This document shows positions 1 to 7,620 of a stretch of DNA of 38,457 nucleotides, one piece after another. The stretch spans positions 1 to 38,457 of the forward strand of contig JAGBAS010000012.1 in NCBI GenBank assembly GCA_017938885.1, in the 5' to 3' direction. The first letter of the stretch is position 1. Each line of letters begins with the position of its first letter. The stretch comes from Clostridia bacterium (GTDB taxonomy: Bacteria > Bacillota > Clostridia > Oscillospirales > CAG-272). A program made the position numbers and the translations under genes. Under the pieces are notes generated by a model. That model had not been told where the DNA came from. It ran no database searches and saw only the letters and a program-made list of their open reading frames with translations.

Positions 1-293
1 ACGCTGTCACCCGTAAGGACGCTGAGGCCGCCGCCCGTCTGGCCCCCTCGGTGACCGCGTGGGAGCTGTCTCCCATCGTGGAGGCCCAGGTGGATCTCTG
101 CCGCGCCCGCGCCGCCCTCCTGCTCATGGAGGTGAGCGAGGGGGAGGCGCGCAAGGCCCACCGCCACGAGGCCATCCACCGTCTCCTGTCCTGCAAGGAA
201 AAGGGAGGTAAGTCGGTGCTGGTGTCCCTGGCCGAGGAAGCGTTGGCGGCCCTCCCCGCCGAACCCGCGAACCCGGAGGCCGACCCGTCATGA
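1..293 (+). CDS. Hypothetical protein, 5' end outside the window
   Basis: The reading frame is open from the first complete codon of the window and ends at a TGA at 291-293. A GTG at position 51 could be a start, but no ribosome binding site precedes it and the frame stays open further upstream, so the gene is most likely cut by the window edge. The visible part (about 96 residues) is Ala/Glu/Leu-rich and probably helical, with a Pro/Glu-rich tail (PAEPANPEADPS). No domain is recognised. Its stop overlaps the next start by four bases (ATGA), so the two genes are translationally coupled and probably act together. Confidence 0.6.
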   Translation, partial: AVTRKDAEAAARLAPSVTAWELSPIVEAQVDLCRARAALLLMEVSEGEARKAHRHEAIHRLLSCKEKGGKSVLVSLAEEALAALPAEPANPEADPS

Positions 294-1042
294 AGCTCAC
301 CTTTCATTTGAACGCTGCCTTCTTCGATTGCATTCTCCGCGTCCGCTGTGAAAATGGTTTCAACGTCGCCTACCGCATGACCGCCACCGCCCCTCTGGGC
401 GGCGCCCTCACCGACACCGTCACGGTGGAGGTCCCCGAAAACACCTGTGAGGTCATGGTCTACCCCCAATTCTGCGAGCAGCTGAGGGAGGAGGTCAAGG
501 GCTTCCGGGGAGACGGCTTCTGGGATACCCTGGCGGTCAAGGCTATTGGAAAGGTGGCTGATTCCGCCTTCCGAAGCGGTCAGCTGCATACCGCCTTGAC
601 CTACAAGCTCCACCTGCGGGAGCGGCTGGAAAGCGATCTCATGGGAGACGGCACCCTCCACTTGACCCTGACCGAGCGGAGCTACACCCTCACCGCCGAG
701 TGGGTCTCGGAGTTGCTGGAGCTCTACCCCGTCTGCTACACCTTCTTTGAGCTCTCCGAGGGGGAGAACGCGACGATCCCCGCCCACGCCCTGGGGGTCA
801 ACCGCAAGCATTTCCTTCGCTTCGCCCGCAAGATCATCCTGCTTCAATGCGCGGGCTGGGACGTAGGCGTCCTGGGACTGGCTCTCTACCCCTTCCTCAT
901 GGGGCGGGTCAAGCGTCTGTCCCGCCCACGCCCCGTCCTGCGCCGTCTGAAGAAGCTCTACCGCCTGCCCCCCGAGAAGCGGGCGGAGAAGCTTGACGAG
1001 GAACCGAATGTGAGGGGGGAGGATGTGTTCGGGGAGCTGTGA
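290..1042 (+). CDS. Hypothetical protein coupled to the preceding gene
   Basis: A 250-residue protein that I do not recognise. It starts at the ATG inside an ATGA overlap with the upstream gene. The N-terminal half looks beta-rich with alternating hydrophobic residues. Around residues 195-210 is a hydrophobic stretch (GVLGLALYPFLMG) followed by a very basic segment (RVKRLSRPRPVLRRLKKLYR), which could be membrane- or nucleic-acid-associated. There is no signal peptide. The tail is acidic. A composite repeat begins nine bases after its stop. Function cannot be assigned; that it is a real gene follows from the coupling, codon usage and length. Confidence 0.65.
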   Translation: MKLTFHLNAAFFDCILRVRCENGFNVAYRMTATAPLGGALTDTVTVEVPENTCEVMVYPQFCEQLREEVKGFRGDGFWDTLAVKAIGKVADSAFRSGQLHTALTYKLHLRERLESDLMGDGTLHLTLTERSYTLTAEWVSELLELYPVCYTFFELSEGENATIPAHALGVNRKHFLRFARKIILLQCAGWDVGVLGLALYPFLMGRVKRLSRPRPVLRRLKKLYRLPPEKRAEKLDEEPNVRGEDVFGEL

Positions 1043-1050
1043 GGGATATT

Positions 1051-1270
1051 TTCAAATTGGGGTTTAGCGGTCAGTTTGATGGAACAGATCAGAATGCTTT
1101 TCGTTGGCGGGCGCACACATAGGTGCGCCCCTACCGAGCATCAAAAAGCCGAAATGTTATGATCCTGAATAAAAAAATCAGGGTAGGGGCGCACCTGTGT
1201 GTGCGCCCGTTACATAGCGGTCTTATCGTGCATATCCGGTGATATACGCACCGACAAACCCGAATTTGAA
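1051..1270. repeat. Composite palindromic module 1, type A payload
   Basis: The left end (TTCAAATTGGGGTTTAGCGG, 1051-1070) is complementary to the right end (ACAAACCCGAATTTGAA, 1254-1270). Between them lies a payload with 28-bp inverted arms at 1108-1135 and 1182-1209 that match at 27 of 28 positions. Each arm is itself a hairpin (GGGCGCAC...GTGCGCCC). The same payload recurs at 35904-36004 and, degraded, near 17118-17210. The module fills the gap between two genes and ends just before the next ribosome binding site. No transposase or target duplication is visible. Confidence 0.85.
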
Positions 1271-1313
1271 AACCCCGCCCCTTCCGCAAAACCACCATTT
1301 GAAAGGAACCGCC

Positions 1314-1910
1314 ATGCGCATCAAATACCACCTCTTCCTCGACCGCCGCCAGCTCCTAAGCCTCTTTTTCGCCATTTTCTCGGGCTGGATGACCGTCGAA
1401 TTGATTCGCGATGAGGGCAACGCCTGGTGGGTCCTTTGGGGCATCCTCACCCTGCTCATGACCGCCATGGCGCTGGCCCTCCCCTGCCTCTACCTCATGA
1501 CCCCCAAGGGGCTTCACATCATCCACACCTTTGGCCTCATCCGCCGCTTCATCCCCTGGGACAGCGTGATGGCACTGGAGGTCAATTACGACAGCACGGG
1601 CTACAGCAGGCACTTCCCCTACCTGTTCGATACCTTCTGCATCTACGGCGACGTACAGGGGCCCACCTTCTTCTTCACCGAGGACGAGATGGTCCGCACC
1701 CTCCGCGCCCGTATCCTGCTGGAGAAGTACACGGGGCTGAAGGTGGAGGGCTTCCTCTGGCAGGATATCCGCGATGCCCGCAAGAACCGCAAGGAGAAAA
1801 AGGAGCGGGAACGCCGCCGACGTCAAAGACAGGAGCGGGTGGACCGCAACCGAAAAGCCCGCGAGCAGGAAAAGCAGTCCCGAAAACAGGCGGGTGATAA
1901 GAGAAAGTAA
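1314..1910 (+). CDS. Hypothetical two-helix membrane protein with PH-like cytoplasmic domain
   Basis: A 198-residue protein. The ATG at 1314 follows a good ribosome binding site (GAAAGGA, about 1301-1307); upstream in-frame starts lie inside the repeat and lack one. Two hydrophobic helices (about residues 13-29 and 38-62) are followed by a soluble beta-rich domain containing TPKGLHIIH and IPWDSVMALEV, the usual layout of small bacterial PH-like membrane proteins. The last 45 residues are almost entirely Arg/Lys/Glu/Gln and should form a charged helix on the cytoplasmic side. The PH assignment is inferred from layout, not from a confident motif. Function unknown. Confidence 0.6.
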   Translation: MRIKYHLFLDRRQLLSLFFAIFSGWMTVELIRDEGNAWWVLWGILTLLMTAMALALPCLYLMTPKGLHIIHTFGLIRRFIPWDSVMALEVNYDSTGYSRHFPYLFDTFCIYGDVQGPTFFFTEDEMVRTLRARILLEKYTGLKVEGFLWQDIRDARKNRKEKKERERRRRQRQERVDRNRKAREQEKQSRKQAGDKRK

Positions 1911-1970
1911 TTGGCCGGCCGGTACGTAAGTGTGCAAAACTTCCTAATTGTGAATTTTTCAGTTTTCCTA

Positions 1971-1999
1971 TTGCCAAATCCTTGTGTCTGTGCTATAAT
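1971..1999 (+). promoter_or_regulatory. Sigma-A promoter for the NlpC/P60-like gene
   Basis: TTGCCA (1971-1976), a 17-bp spacer, then TATAAT (1994-1999), followed about 45 bases later by the AAAGGAGAGG ribosome binding site and ATG at 2046. Confidence 0.75.
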
Positions 2000-2045
2000 G
2001 TTCAGAGAAATCTAAACTGAAACGAAACTGAAAGGAGAGGATGGC

Positions 2046-2660
2046 ATGAACGATACGGCTCTGACCTTCGCCGTGACCCAACCAGAGGCCGAGCAGACCG
2101 AGACGCAAAAGGTCTACATCGTCCTCAGCCAGACGGGCACCGTCCTGTCCCGCATCCTCAAGCTCTATACCCGCGCCCCCTACAACCATTCCTCCATCGC
2201 CCTCTCCAAGGATCTGGACGTCATGTATTCCTTCGGTCGGCTGAATCCCTATAATCCCTTCGTGGGCGGCTTCGTCCAGGAATCCCACGCCTTCGGCACC
2301 TTCAAGCGCTTCAAGAACACCCGTGTCATGGTCATCGAGGCCGACGTGACCCCCGAGGCCTACGCCGGGCTGTGCACCCACATCCGCGCTATGCTGAACA
2401 CCCGCACCGAGTACCACTACAACTACCTGGGCCTGCTCCTGGCCGCCATCCGCATCCACCGCGCCAAGCGCAACTGCTACTACTGCTCCGAGTTCGTCAA
2501 GGCCATGGCGGTACAGGCGGGGGTGGAGGGTGCCGAGGCCATTCCCGCCATCGTCAAGCCTATGCACCTCCTGCGGGTGCCTCACCGCACCGTGTACGTG
2601 GGTAAGCTGCGGGATTATCCCCCCTTCCGCCGTCCGCGTGTGGCCGCCTCAACGGTTTGA
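2046..2660 (+). CDS. Permuted papain-fold (YiiX/NlpC-P60-like) cysteine hydrolase
   Basis: A 204-residue protein with the order of catalytic elements typical of permuted NlpC/P60 (YiiX/YebB-like) enzymes. A His lies in an N-terminal NHSSIAL motif (His48) and a Cys in a later YYCSEFV motif (Cys147), with Glu149 close by. Family members are cysteine amidases, peptidases or acyltransferases; the substrate here is unknown. There is no signal peptide or membrane helix, so it is probably cytoplasmic, which argues against a plain cell-wall hydrolase. It has its own promoter at 1971-1999 and a terminator at 2683-2721, so it is monocistronic. Assignment rests on the two motifs and their spacing. Confidence 0.75.
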   Translation: MNDTALTFAVTQPEAEQTETQKVYIVLSQTGTVLSRILKLYTRAPYNHSSIALSKDLDVMYSFGRLNPYNPFVGGFVQESHAFGTFKRFKNTRVMVIEADVTPEAYAGLCTHIRAMLNTRTEYHYNYLGLLLAAIRIHRAKRNCYYCSEFVKAMAVQAGVEGAEAIPAIVKPMHLLRVPHRTVYVGKLRDYPPFRRPRVAASTV

Positions 2661-2682
2661 TCTCCCCTTCCTGCGATGATGA

Positions 2683-2721
2683 ATCCCCGTTCGGTACTGT
2701 TCCGGGCGGGGATCGCTTTTT
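2683..2721 (+). terminator. Rho-independent terminator
   Basis: ATCCCCG (2683-2689) pairs with CGGGGAT (2707-2713), followed by CGCTTTTT. It lies just after the NlpC/P60-like gene. Confidence 0.75.
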
Positions 2722-2864
2722 CACACGTTCGTCACAAGGCTGTCACCCCGAATTTTAAATATTTATTTACAAAATGGTCGTTATCCCTGTAACAATTATA
2801 CGCTACCATTATACTAGCGCAGTTTAGCGCGTTACAATCCGAAATCAAACAGGAAGGTAATCAC

Positions 2865-4667
2865 ATGGGAATTTTTGACGTATTGACACTGGTCTGCGGC
2901 TTGGCGTTGTTCCTTTACGGTATGGACGTCATGGGTGACGCGCTGAAAAAGAGTGCGGGACGCAAGCTTAAGACCATCCTGGGCAATCTCACCTCCAATC
3001 GCTTCAAGGCATTGGGGCTGGGCCTGATTGTCACCGCCGTCATCCAGTCCTCCTCCGCCACCACCGTCATGGTCGTGGGCTTCGTCAATTCCGGTACCAT
3101 GCTGCTGAAGCAGGCCGTCGGCGTCATCATGGGTGCCAATATCGGCACCGCCGTTACCTCCTGGCTGACCGCTCTGAACGGTATCGAGGGCGGCGCGGAG
3201 GCCCTTGCGTGGACCGAATGGCTCAAGCCCGACGCCTGGATGCCTATCCTGGCTCTCGTCGGTATCTGCTTCATCATGTTCTCCAAGAAGAGCAAGCATA
3301 AGGATGCGGGCGCCATTCTCATGGGCTTTGCCGTCCTGATGGTGGGTATGGATCTCATGTCGGGGGCCGTCAGCGGCCTCAAGGGCGATCCCAACTTCAC
3401 CCAGATCCTGACCATGTTCAAGAACCCCATTCTGGGCGTGCTGGCCGGTACCGCCCTCACCGCCATCGTCCAGTCCTCCTCCGCCTCCATCGGTATCCTC
3501 CAGGCTCTGTCCTCCACGGGTGCCATCAACTTCGGTATGGCCATCCCCATCATCCTGGGTCAGAACATCGGTACCTGCGTCACCGCCATGCTCTCCGCCG
3601 CCGGCGCGGGCAAGAACGGTAAGCGTACCGCCCTGGTCCACCTCTACTTCAACATCATTGGCGTGGTCTTCTGGCTGGGTATGTACTATCTGGTGGGTTG
3701 GATCCTCAATATGACCAACGTCTTCGACATCTTCACCCTGGCGGACAACTCCACCATCAACATGTGGGGCATCGCCGCCGTCCACACCGTCTTCAAGTTC
3801 CTGGCCGTGGGCCTTCTGTTCCCCTTCTCCAACGCCCTCGTCAAGCTGGCCGAGAAGACCATCAAGGGCGACGACAAGAAGGGCGACGAGTACACCGATA
3901 TGCTGGATGAGCGCCTGCTGGATACTCCCTCCGTGGCTCTGGAGCGCAGCCGCTCCGTGGCCGGACAGATGGCCGTGGTCGCCTGTCAGTATATCCGTAA
4001 TTCCATCGGGCTGTTCCGTGATTACGACGGCAAATCCGCCGATGCCATCCGGGAGGCCGAAAGCAAAGTGGACGTCTACGAGGACGTTCTGGGCTCCTAC
4101 CTGGTCAAGCTATCCTCCCAGCACATGGACGAGCGGGACAGCCACGAGGTCACCAAGCTCCTCCACATCATCGGCGACCTGGAGCGTATCTCGGATCACT
4201 CGGTGAACCTGGTGGATTCCGCCGAGGAGATCAAGGACAAGTCCCTGGTGTTCAGCGAGGAGGCCAAGGCCGAGCTGGACGTGCTGTACGCCGCCGTCAG
4301 CGAGATCGTTACCATCACCGAGAAGGCTCTCGCTACCTCCGACCTGGAGCTGGCCGCCCGCATCGAGCCTCTGGAGCAGGTCATTGACGACCTCCGCGAC
4401 GACATCAAGATCCACCATATCCAGCGCCTCAAGAAGAGCGAATGTACCGTGGAGCACGGCTTCGTCCTGTCCGACATCCTGACCAATCTGGAGCGCGTGT
4501 CCGACCACTGCTCCAACATCGGCGGCTGTCTCATTGAAATGGCCAAGAACGACACCCTGGACCTCCACGATTACCTCCACCGCGTCCACGTGGGCGGCAT
4601 GGAGTACAAGGAGCTGTTTGGCGAGTACAAGGCCAAGTACGCTCTGCCCGAGAGCGACGAGCAGTAA
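2865..4667 (+). CDS. Na+/phosphate symporter family protein with PhoU-like C-terminal domain
   Basis: A 600-residue inner-membrane protein of the Na/Pi cotransporter (SLC34/NptA/YjbB) family. Two inverted repeats each carry the signature QSSS motif (QSSSATT at 61-67; QSSSASIG at 203-210) followed by GANIGT (90-95) and GQNIGT (232-237), which form the substrate and sodium site. About eight hydrophobic helices occupy residues 1-330. Residues about 350-580 are a helical PhoU-like domain with the repeated ERISDH/ERVSDH motifs, thought to regulate or chelate metal-phosphate. Role: sodium-driven phosphate uptake or efflux. A TATACT at 2810-2815 is a possible -10 without a clear -35. It is monocistronic, with a strong terminator after it. 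Confidence 0.9.
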   Translation: MGIFDVLTLVCGLALFLYGMDVMGDALKKSAGRKLKTILGNLTSNRFKALGLGLIVTAVIQSSSATTVMVVGFVNSGTMLLKQAVGVIMGANIGTAVTSWLTALNGIEGGAEALAWTEWLKPDAWMPILALVGICFIMFSKKSKHKDAGAILMGFAVLMVGMDLMSGAVSGLKGDPNFTQILTMFKNPILGVLAGTALTAIVQSSSASIGILQALSSTGAINFGMAIPIILGQNIGTCVTAMLSAAGAGKNGKRTALVHLYFNIIGVVFWLGMYYLVGWILNMTNVFDIFTLADNSTINMWGIAAVHTVFKFLAVGLLFPFSNALVKLAEKTIKGDDKKGDEYTDMLDERLLDTPSVALERSRSVAGQMAVVACQYIRNSIGLFRDYDGKSADAIREAESKVDVYEDVLGSYLVKLSSQHMDERDSHEVTKLLHIIGDLERISDHSVNLVDSAEEIKDKSLVFSEEAKAELDVLYAAVSEIVTITEKALATSDLELAARIEPLEQVIDDLRDDIKIHHIQRLKKSECTVEHGFVLSDILTNLERVSDHCSNIGGCLIEMAKNDTLDLHDYLHRVHVGGMEYKELFGEYKAKYALPESDEQ

Positions 4668-4678
4668 TTGAAAAATGC

Positions 4679-4708
4679 AAGGCACCGTCGGGATGATGGT
4701 GCCTTGTT
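4679..4708 (+). terminator. Rho-independent terminator after the Na/Pi symporter
   Basis: AAGGCACC (4679-4686) pairs perfectly with GGTGCCTT (4698-4705) and is followed by GTTTG. The composite module begins immediately after it. Confidence 0.75.
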
Positions 4709-4710
4709 TG

Positions 4711-4865
4711 TAAATTGGGGTTTTCGGTGAGATACAAGTTACAAGATACAAAGATACAAGATATGAAATAACCTTGCGGCAACAGCCGTTCTATATCTTG
4801 TATCTTGTATCGGCCGAGCTTGCTCGGCGCGTATCTTGTATCTATTCGACAATCCCAAATTTGAA
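4711..4865. repeat. Composite palindromic module 2, type B payload
   Basis: The left end (AAATTGGGGTTTTCGG) and right end (CGACAATCCCAAATTTGAA) are complementary. The payload begins GAGATACAAGTTACAAGAT with further GATACAAG-type repeats, and its right half carries the complementary TATATCTTGTATCTTGTATC, interrupted by the hairpin GCCGAGCTTGCTCGGC (4813-4828). The right end runs straight into the AAAGGAG ribosome binding site of the next gene (4864-4870). A sister copy is at 7452-7589. Confidence 0.85.
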
Positions 4866-4879
4866 AGGAGACCACTCCC

Positions 4880-5662
4880 ATGCGCGAACTCGGTATCAAT
4901 CTCGGCGCCCGTATCGAAATGGACGTCCCCACCTTCTGCGCCCACATCCGTGAATTGGGCTTTACCCGTGTTTTTTCCGGCTCCACCGACCCCGACAAGG
5001 TCCGCCGTCAGGCCGAAGAGGTCCACGCCGCAGGGCTGTGCTACGACACCCTCCACGCTCCCTTCAAGGGCATCATGAACGCCATCTGGCAGGAGGGCGA
5101 CGAGGGGGAGGAAACGCTCCGTCAGCTCATGACCTGTGTAGACCTCTGCACCGAGGTGGGCGCACCCATCGCCGTGGTGCATCTGTCGGCGGGGGAGAAG
5201 GCCCCGCCCCCCACCGATGTCGGGCGGGGACGGTTTATCCGCCTGGTCGAGCAGGCCGACTCCAAGGGGGTGAAGATCGCCTTCGAAAACCAGCGCAAGC
5301 TGGCCAATATTGCCTGGGCCTTTGAGGAATTCAAGGACGCGTCCCACGTCGGCTTCTGCTGGGACTGCGGCCATGAGGGCTGCTTTACTCCCGGGCGGCG
5401 GTATATGCCTCTCTTCGGGGAACGCCTCATTTGCACCCACATACAGGACAACGAGGGGATCTACGGCAAGGACTCCCACCTCATTCCCTTCGACGGGGCA
5501 CTGGACTTCGACTATGTGGCCGAGGCTCTCCGCGCCGCTCCCGAGATCCCCCTGACTCTGGAGCTGAAGCGCAAGGCTGTGCCTTATGAGGGCATGACCG
5601 ACGAGGACTACCTGCTCCGCGCCGCCGCCGCCATCAAGCGGCTGAGGGAACGGATCGGTTGA
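4880..5662 (+). CDS. Sugar phosphate isomerase/epimerase family (xylose isomerase-like TIM barrel)
   Basis: A 260-residue TIM-barrel protein of the AP endonuclease 2/xylose isomerase-like superfamily. The probable divalent-metal ligands are visible: Glu136 (AFENQ), Asp162 and His165 (WDCGHEG), His187 (THIQDN) and Glu228 (LELKR). That set fits ketose/inosose epimerases and isomerases such as IolE- or IolI-like proteins; the substrate cannot be deduced. The ATG at 4880 follows the AAAGGAG supplied by the end of the composite repeat. There is no signal peptide. It is a single gene closed by a terminator at 5704-5727, with no sugar transport genes next to it. Confidence 0.85.
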   Translation: MRELGINLGARIEMDVPTFCAHIRELGFTRVFSGSTDPDKVRRQAEEVHAAGLCYDTLHAPFKGIMNAIWQEGDEGEETLRQLMTCVDLCTEVGAPIAVVHLSAGEKAPPPTDVGRGRFIRLVEQADSKGVKIAFENQRKLANIAWAFEEFKDASHVGFCWDCGHEGCFTPGRRYMPLFGERLICTHIQDNEGIYGKDSHLIPFDGALDFDYVAEALRAAPEIPLTLELKRKAVPYEGMTDEDYLLRAAAAIKRLRERIG

Positions 5663-5703
5663 GCCGCTCCGCGATCCATACCCCGAAAGCGAAATGGAAA
5701 GAG

Positions 5704-5727
5704 CCGTCCGTTATCGGGCGGTTTTTT
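5704..5727 (+). terminator. Rho-independent terminator
   Basis: CCGTCCG (5704-5710), loop TTAT, CGGGCGG (5715-5721), then six T. Strong; ends the isomerase gene. Confidence 0.85.
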
Positions 5728-5777
5728 CACGTTTTTTGAAAGATTTCGGTTTCTCTTTTCGTCTATAGAATAAAGGG

Positions 5778-5806
5778 TTGTTTTTTGCGCGGTTTTGTGC
5801 TATAAT
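5778..5806 (+). promoter_or_regulatory. Sigma-A promoter of the small membrane protein cluster
   Basis: TTGTTT (5778-5783), 17-bp spacer, TATAAT (5801-5806). The first gene starts at 5838 behind ACAGGAGG. Confidence 0.7.
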
Positions 5807-5837
5807 AAAATGAATCGACAGCCCACAGGAGGTACGT

Positions 5838-6344
5838 ATGATCTATCGAAACGGATGGCGCGAGTTTTTCATCATGCTCGTCAGCTTTGGCACGCCCATG
5901 AGCGTGTTTTTCATGATTCAGTACGGTGTGATTGCCGGACTGATCGGCGGTATCGCCGCCGGCGTTCTGTTCGCGGGGGTCATGACCCTGTTCGTGCGCA
6001 TCACCGAGAAGAAATTCAACAAGCTGCGAGCCGAGATCGCCGCCGAGCGCCGCATCATCTGCGACGGCGGTGCCACCTGGCAGGGTGAGGGCGGCTGGAT
6101 GTTTTTCACCGAGGCGGGGCTGGAATTCTATCCCCACAAGCTCAATCACGCCCACAAGGAATTCGCCATTCCCACCGAGGAATTGAAGGAAGTGGCCGTC
6201 AACCGCACCCAGATCGTGGTCAAACTGAAAAACGGCTCGGCGGTGACCGTGGTGGTGTCCCACGCCAAGGACTGGAAGGCGCAGATCGAGTCGGTTGTTT
6301 CGGCATCGGACGGCACCCGCAATAGCGGGGACTATTCCCTCTGA
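5838..6344 (+). CDS. Hypothetical two-helix membrane protein with PH/GRAM-like domain
   Basis: A 168-residue protein. The ATG follows ACAGGAGG at the usual distance. Two hydrophobic helices (about residues 10-28 and 31-52) are followed by a soluble domain with WMFFTEAGLEFYPHKLN, the IPTEELKEVAV element and IVVKLKNGSAVTVVV. This alternating beta pattern resembles bacterial PH/YcxB-like membrane proteins. It has the same general plan as the protein at 1314 but no close sequence identity that I can see. First gene of a three-gene unit (next gene 17 bases downstream). Function unknown. Confidence 0.65.
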   Translation: MIYRNGWREFFIMLVSFGTPMSVFFMIQYGVIAGLIGGIAAGVLFAGVMTLFVRITEKKFNKLRAEIAAERRIICDGGATWQGEGGWMFFTEAGLEFYPHKLNHAHKEFAIPTEELKEVAVNRTQIVVKLKNGSAVTVVVSHAKDWKAQIESVVSASDGTRNSGDYSL

Positions 6345-6361
6345 CCCACGGGAGACAAGCA

Positions 6362-6895
6362 ATGGCATACCAATACAGCGAGACCCGCAAGCACATCTTG
6401 ACCCCCGAGCGGGTGATCCACGATATGAAGGATGACGCCAGCTTTGGCAAGGCCGTTGCCCCCTTCATGCTGATCCTGCCCCCGATCGGCGCGTTGCTCG
6501 CCACGGGGTTGTTCGCCCTCGTGGATAATGGGAGTCGCATCGCCACGGTTGTTTCGTGGATGGTCTGCGGGCTGTTCTGGCTCGGAGCCCTGATGATTAT
6601 GGCCGCCGGCGTGTTCATTCTGAAGAATCGATCCAAGCCCCTGCGCCCCGAAGACATCCACATCGTCAAGCGGCGGCTGGATACCATTTCCTACAACGAG
6701 CGGCAACCCACAAGCGGGCGATACTCCGTCGAGCGGGACGTGTTCTACTTCGAGGGCATGGATAAATACTACCCGTCCCCCACCCAAGTGGCCTTGGCCA
6801 AGGAGGGAGATATGTACTACATCGTGACCGCCGTGGAGGGCGGGACCCATCCCATTCGCATTTACCGCGCGGACGCCTATATCTGGAACGGATGA
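6362..6895 (+). CDS. Hypothetical membrane protein, paralogue of the 8444 gene
   Basis: A 177-residue protein with two membrane helices (about residues 33-53 and 63-87). Its soluble C-terminal half contains the conserved strings IVKRRLDTI, FYFEGMDKYYPS and IRIYRADAYIW. Equivalent strings (VVKRKLTAI, FVFEGMESYHPS, VRLYRADAYTW) occur in the same order in the protein at 8444-8992, so the two are clear paralogues about 1.5 kb apart. Ribosome binding site GGGAGA. The N-terminus before the first helix is also shared (YSE-R-H-LT-ER). No known domain recognised; the conserved C-terminal block may be a small beta-barrel. Confidence 0.7.
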   Translation: MAYQYSETRKHILTPERVIHDMKDDASFGKAVAPFMLILPPIGALLATGLFALVDNGSRIATVVSWMVCGLFWLGALMIMAAGVFILKNRSKPLRPEDIHIVKRRLDTISYNERQPTSGRYSVERDVFYFEGMDKYYPSPTQVALAKEGDMYYIVTAVEGGTHPIRIYRADAYIWNG

Positions 6896-6931
6896 TATTC
6901 ACATACAAAAACATGAAAAGGCGGTGACCCC

Positions 6932-7450
6932 GTGAAGATCAAGCTGAAATACCCCCTCATTCTCGGCATCCTGCTGGCTCTTTTGCTGGTCAATACGATT
7001 CCCGTTCTGCTCCTTCCCGACAGAGCGGCTCTGACCCATTTCTCGGTTTTTCCGGGAGCCGTGGCCGTTTTGATGGTCATATACGGTCTCTGCGCCCTCA
7101 TCGACAAGCACAAGGGTAATTACTTCCTGCTGAGCAATCCCCGCGGCAGGAGCCTTTCCTATAACAAGTCCTACACCTACAAGGAGGCATACGAAAGGGA
7201 ATTCCGCCTGTCCCTGCTGATCTATTTCGGTGCCATCCCCTTCTATTTTCCCCTCATCTTCTTCGGACGGGGCTACCCCCGGGTCACCTTTGGCACCTTT
7301 GCGGTGATGCTGATCCCCCAGATGCTCCTCGTGATCCCTACGATCCGCGAGGCGATCCAAGACTCCAAGGAGCGCAAGCGTATTCTCGCCGAAAGAGAGC
7401 GTGAGCGCATCGAGCAGGAGCGGCGGGAGGAGCTGGGAAAGTGGAAGTGA
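6932..7450 (+). CDS. Hypothetical multi-helix membrane protein
   Basis: A 172-residue protein starting with GTG at 6932 behind AAGGCGG. Hydrophobic segments lie at about residues 7-28, 38-58, 92-112 and 118-137, suggesting four membrane helices. The C-terminal 30 residues (from about 143) are a strongly charged Glu/Arg helix with repeated ERER/RREE. It is the third gene of the unit that starts at 5838. The composite module 3 begins directly after its stop codon. Not recognised. Confidence 0.65.
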   Translation: MKIKLKYPLILGILLALLLVNTIPVLLLPDRAALTHFSVFPGAVAVLMVIYGLCALIDKHKGNYFLLSNPRGRSLSYNKSYTYKEAYEREFRLSLLIYFGAIPFYFPLIFFGRGYPRVTFGTFAVMLIPQMLLVIPTIREAIQDSKERKRILAERERERIEQERREELGKWK

Positions 7451-7451
7451 C

Positions 7452-7589
7452 GGAAATTGCCGTTTTTCGGTGAGATACAAGTTGCAAGATACAAAGATAC
7501 AAGATATGAAAGAATCGTTACGGCATAATCCGTTCTATATCTTGTATCTGTCTGCTGAGCTATGCTCAGCGATCAACCCAAATTTGAAA
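7452..7589. repeat. Composite palindromic module 3, type B payload
   Basis: Second copy of the AGATACAAG payload. The left end is partly decayed (GAAATTGCCGTTTTTCGG) and the right end is CGATCAACCCAAATTTGAA. The central hairpin is GCTGAGC-TAT-GCTCAGC (7553-7569), where module 2 has GCCGAGC-TT-GCTCGGC. The C-G pair at the third stem position has become T-A on both sides, a compensatory change. The module starts one base after the previous stop codon. Confidence 0.8.
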
Positions 7590-7620
7590 ACATATCAACC
7601 CATATAAAGGAGAAAACACC

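Noticed and set aside
1131..1331. Small open frame across the type A repeat
   Set aside because: It lies within inverted-repeat DNA, lacks a ribosome binding site and has no sensible protein features.
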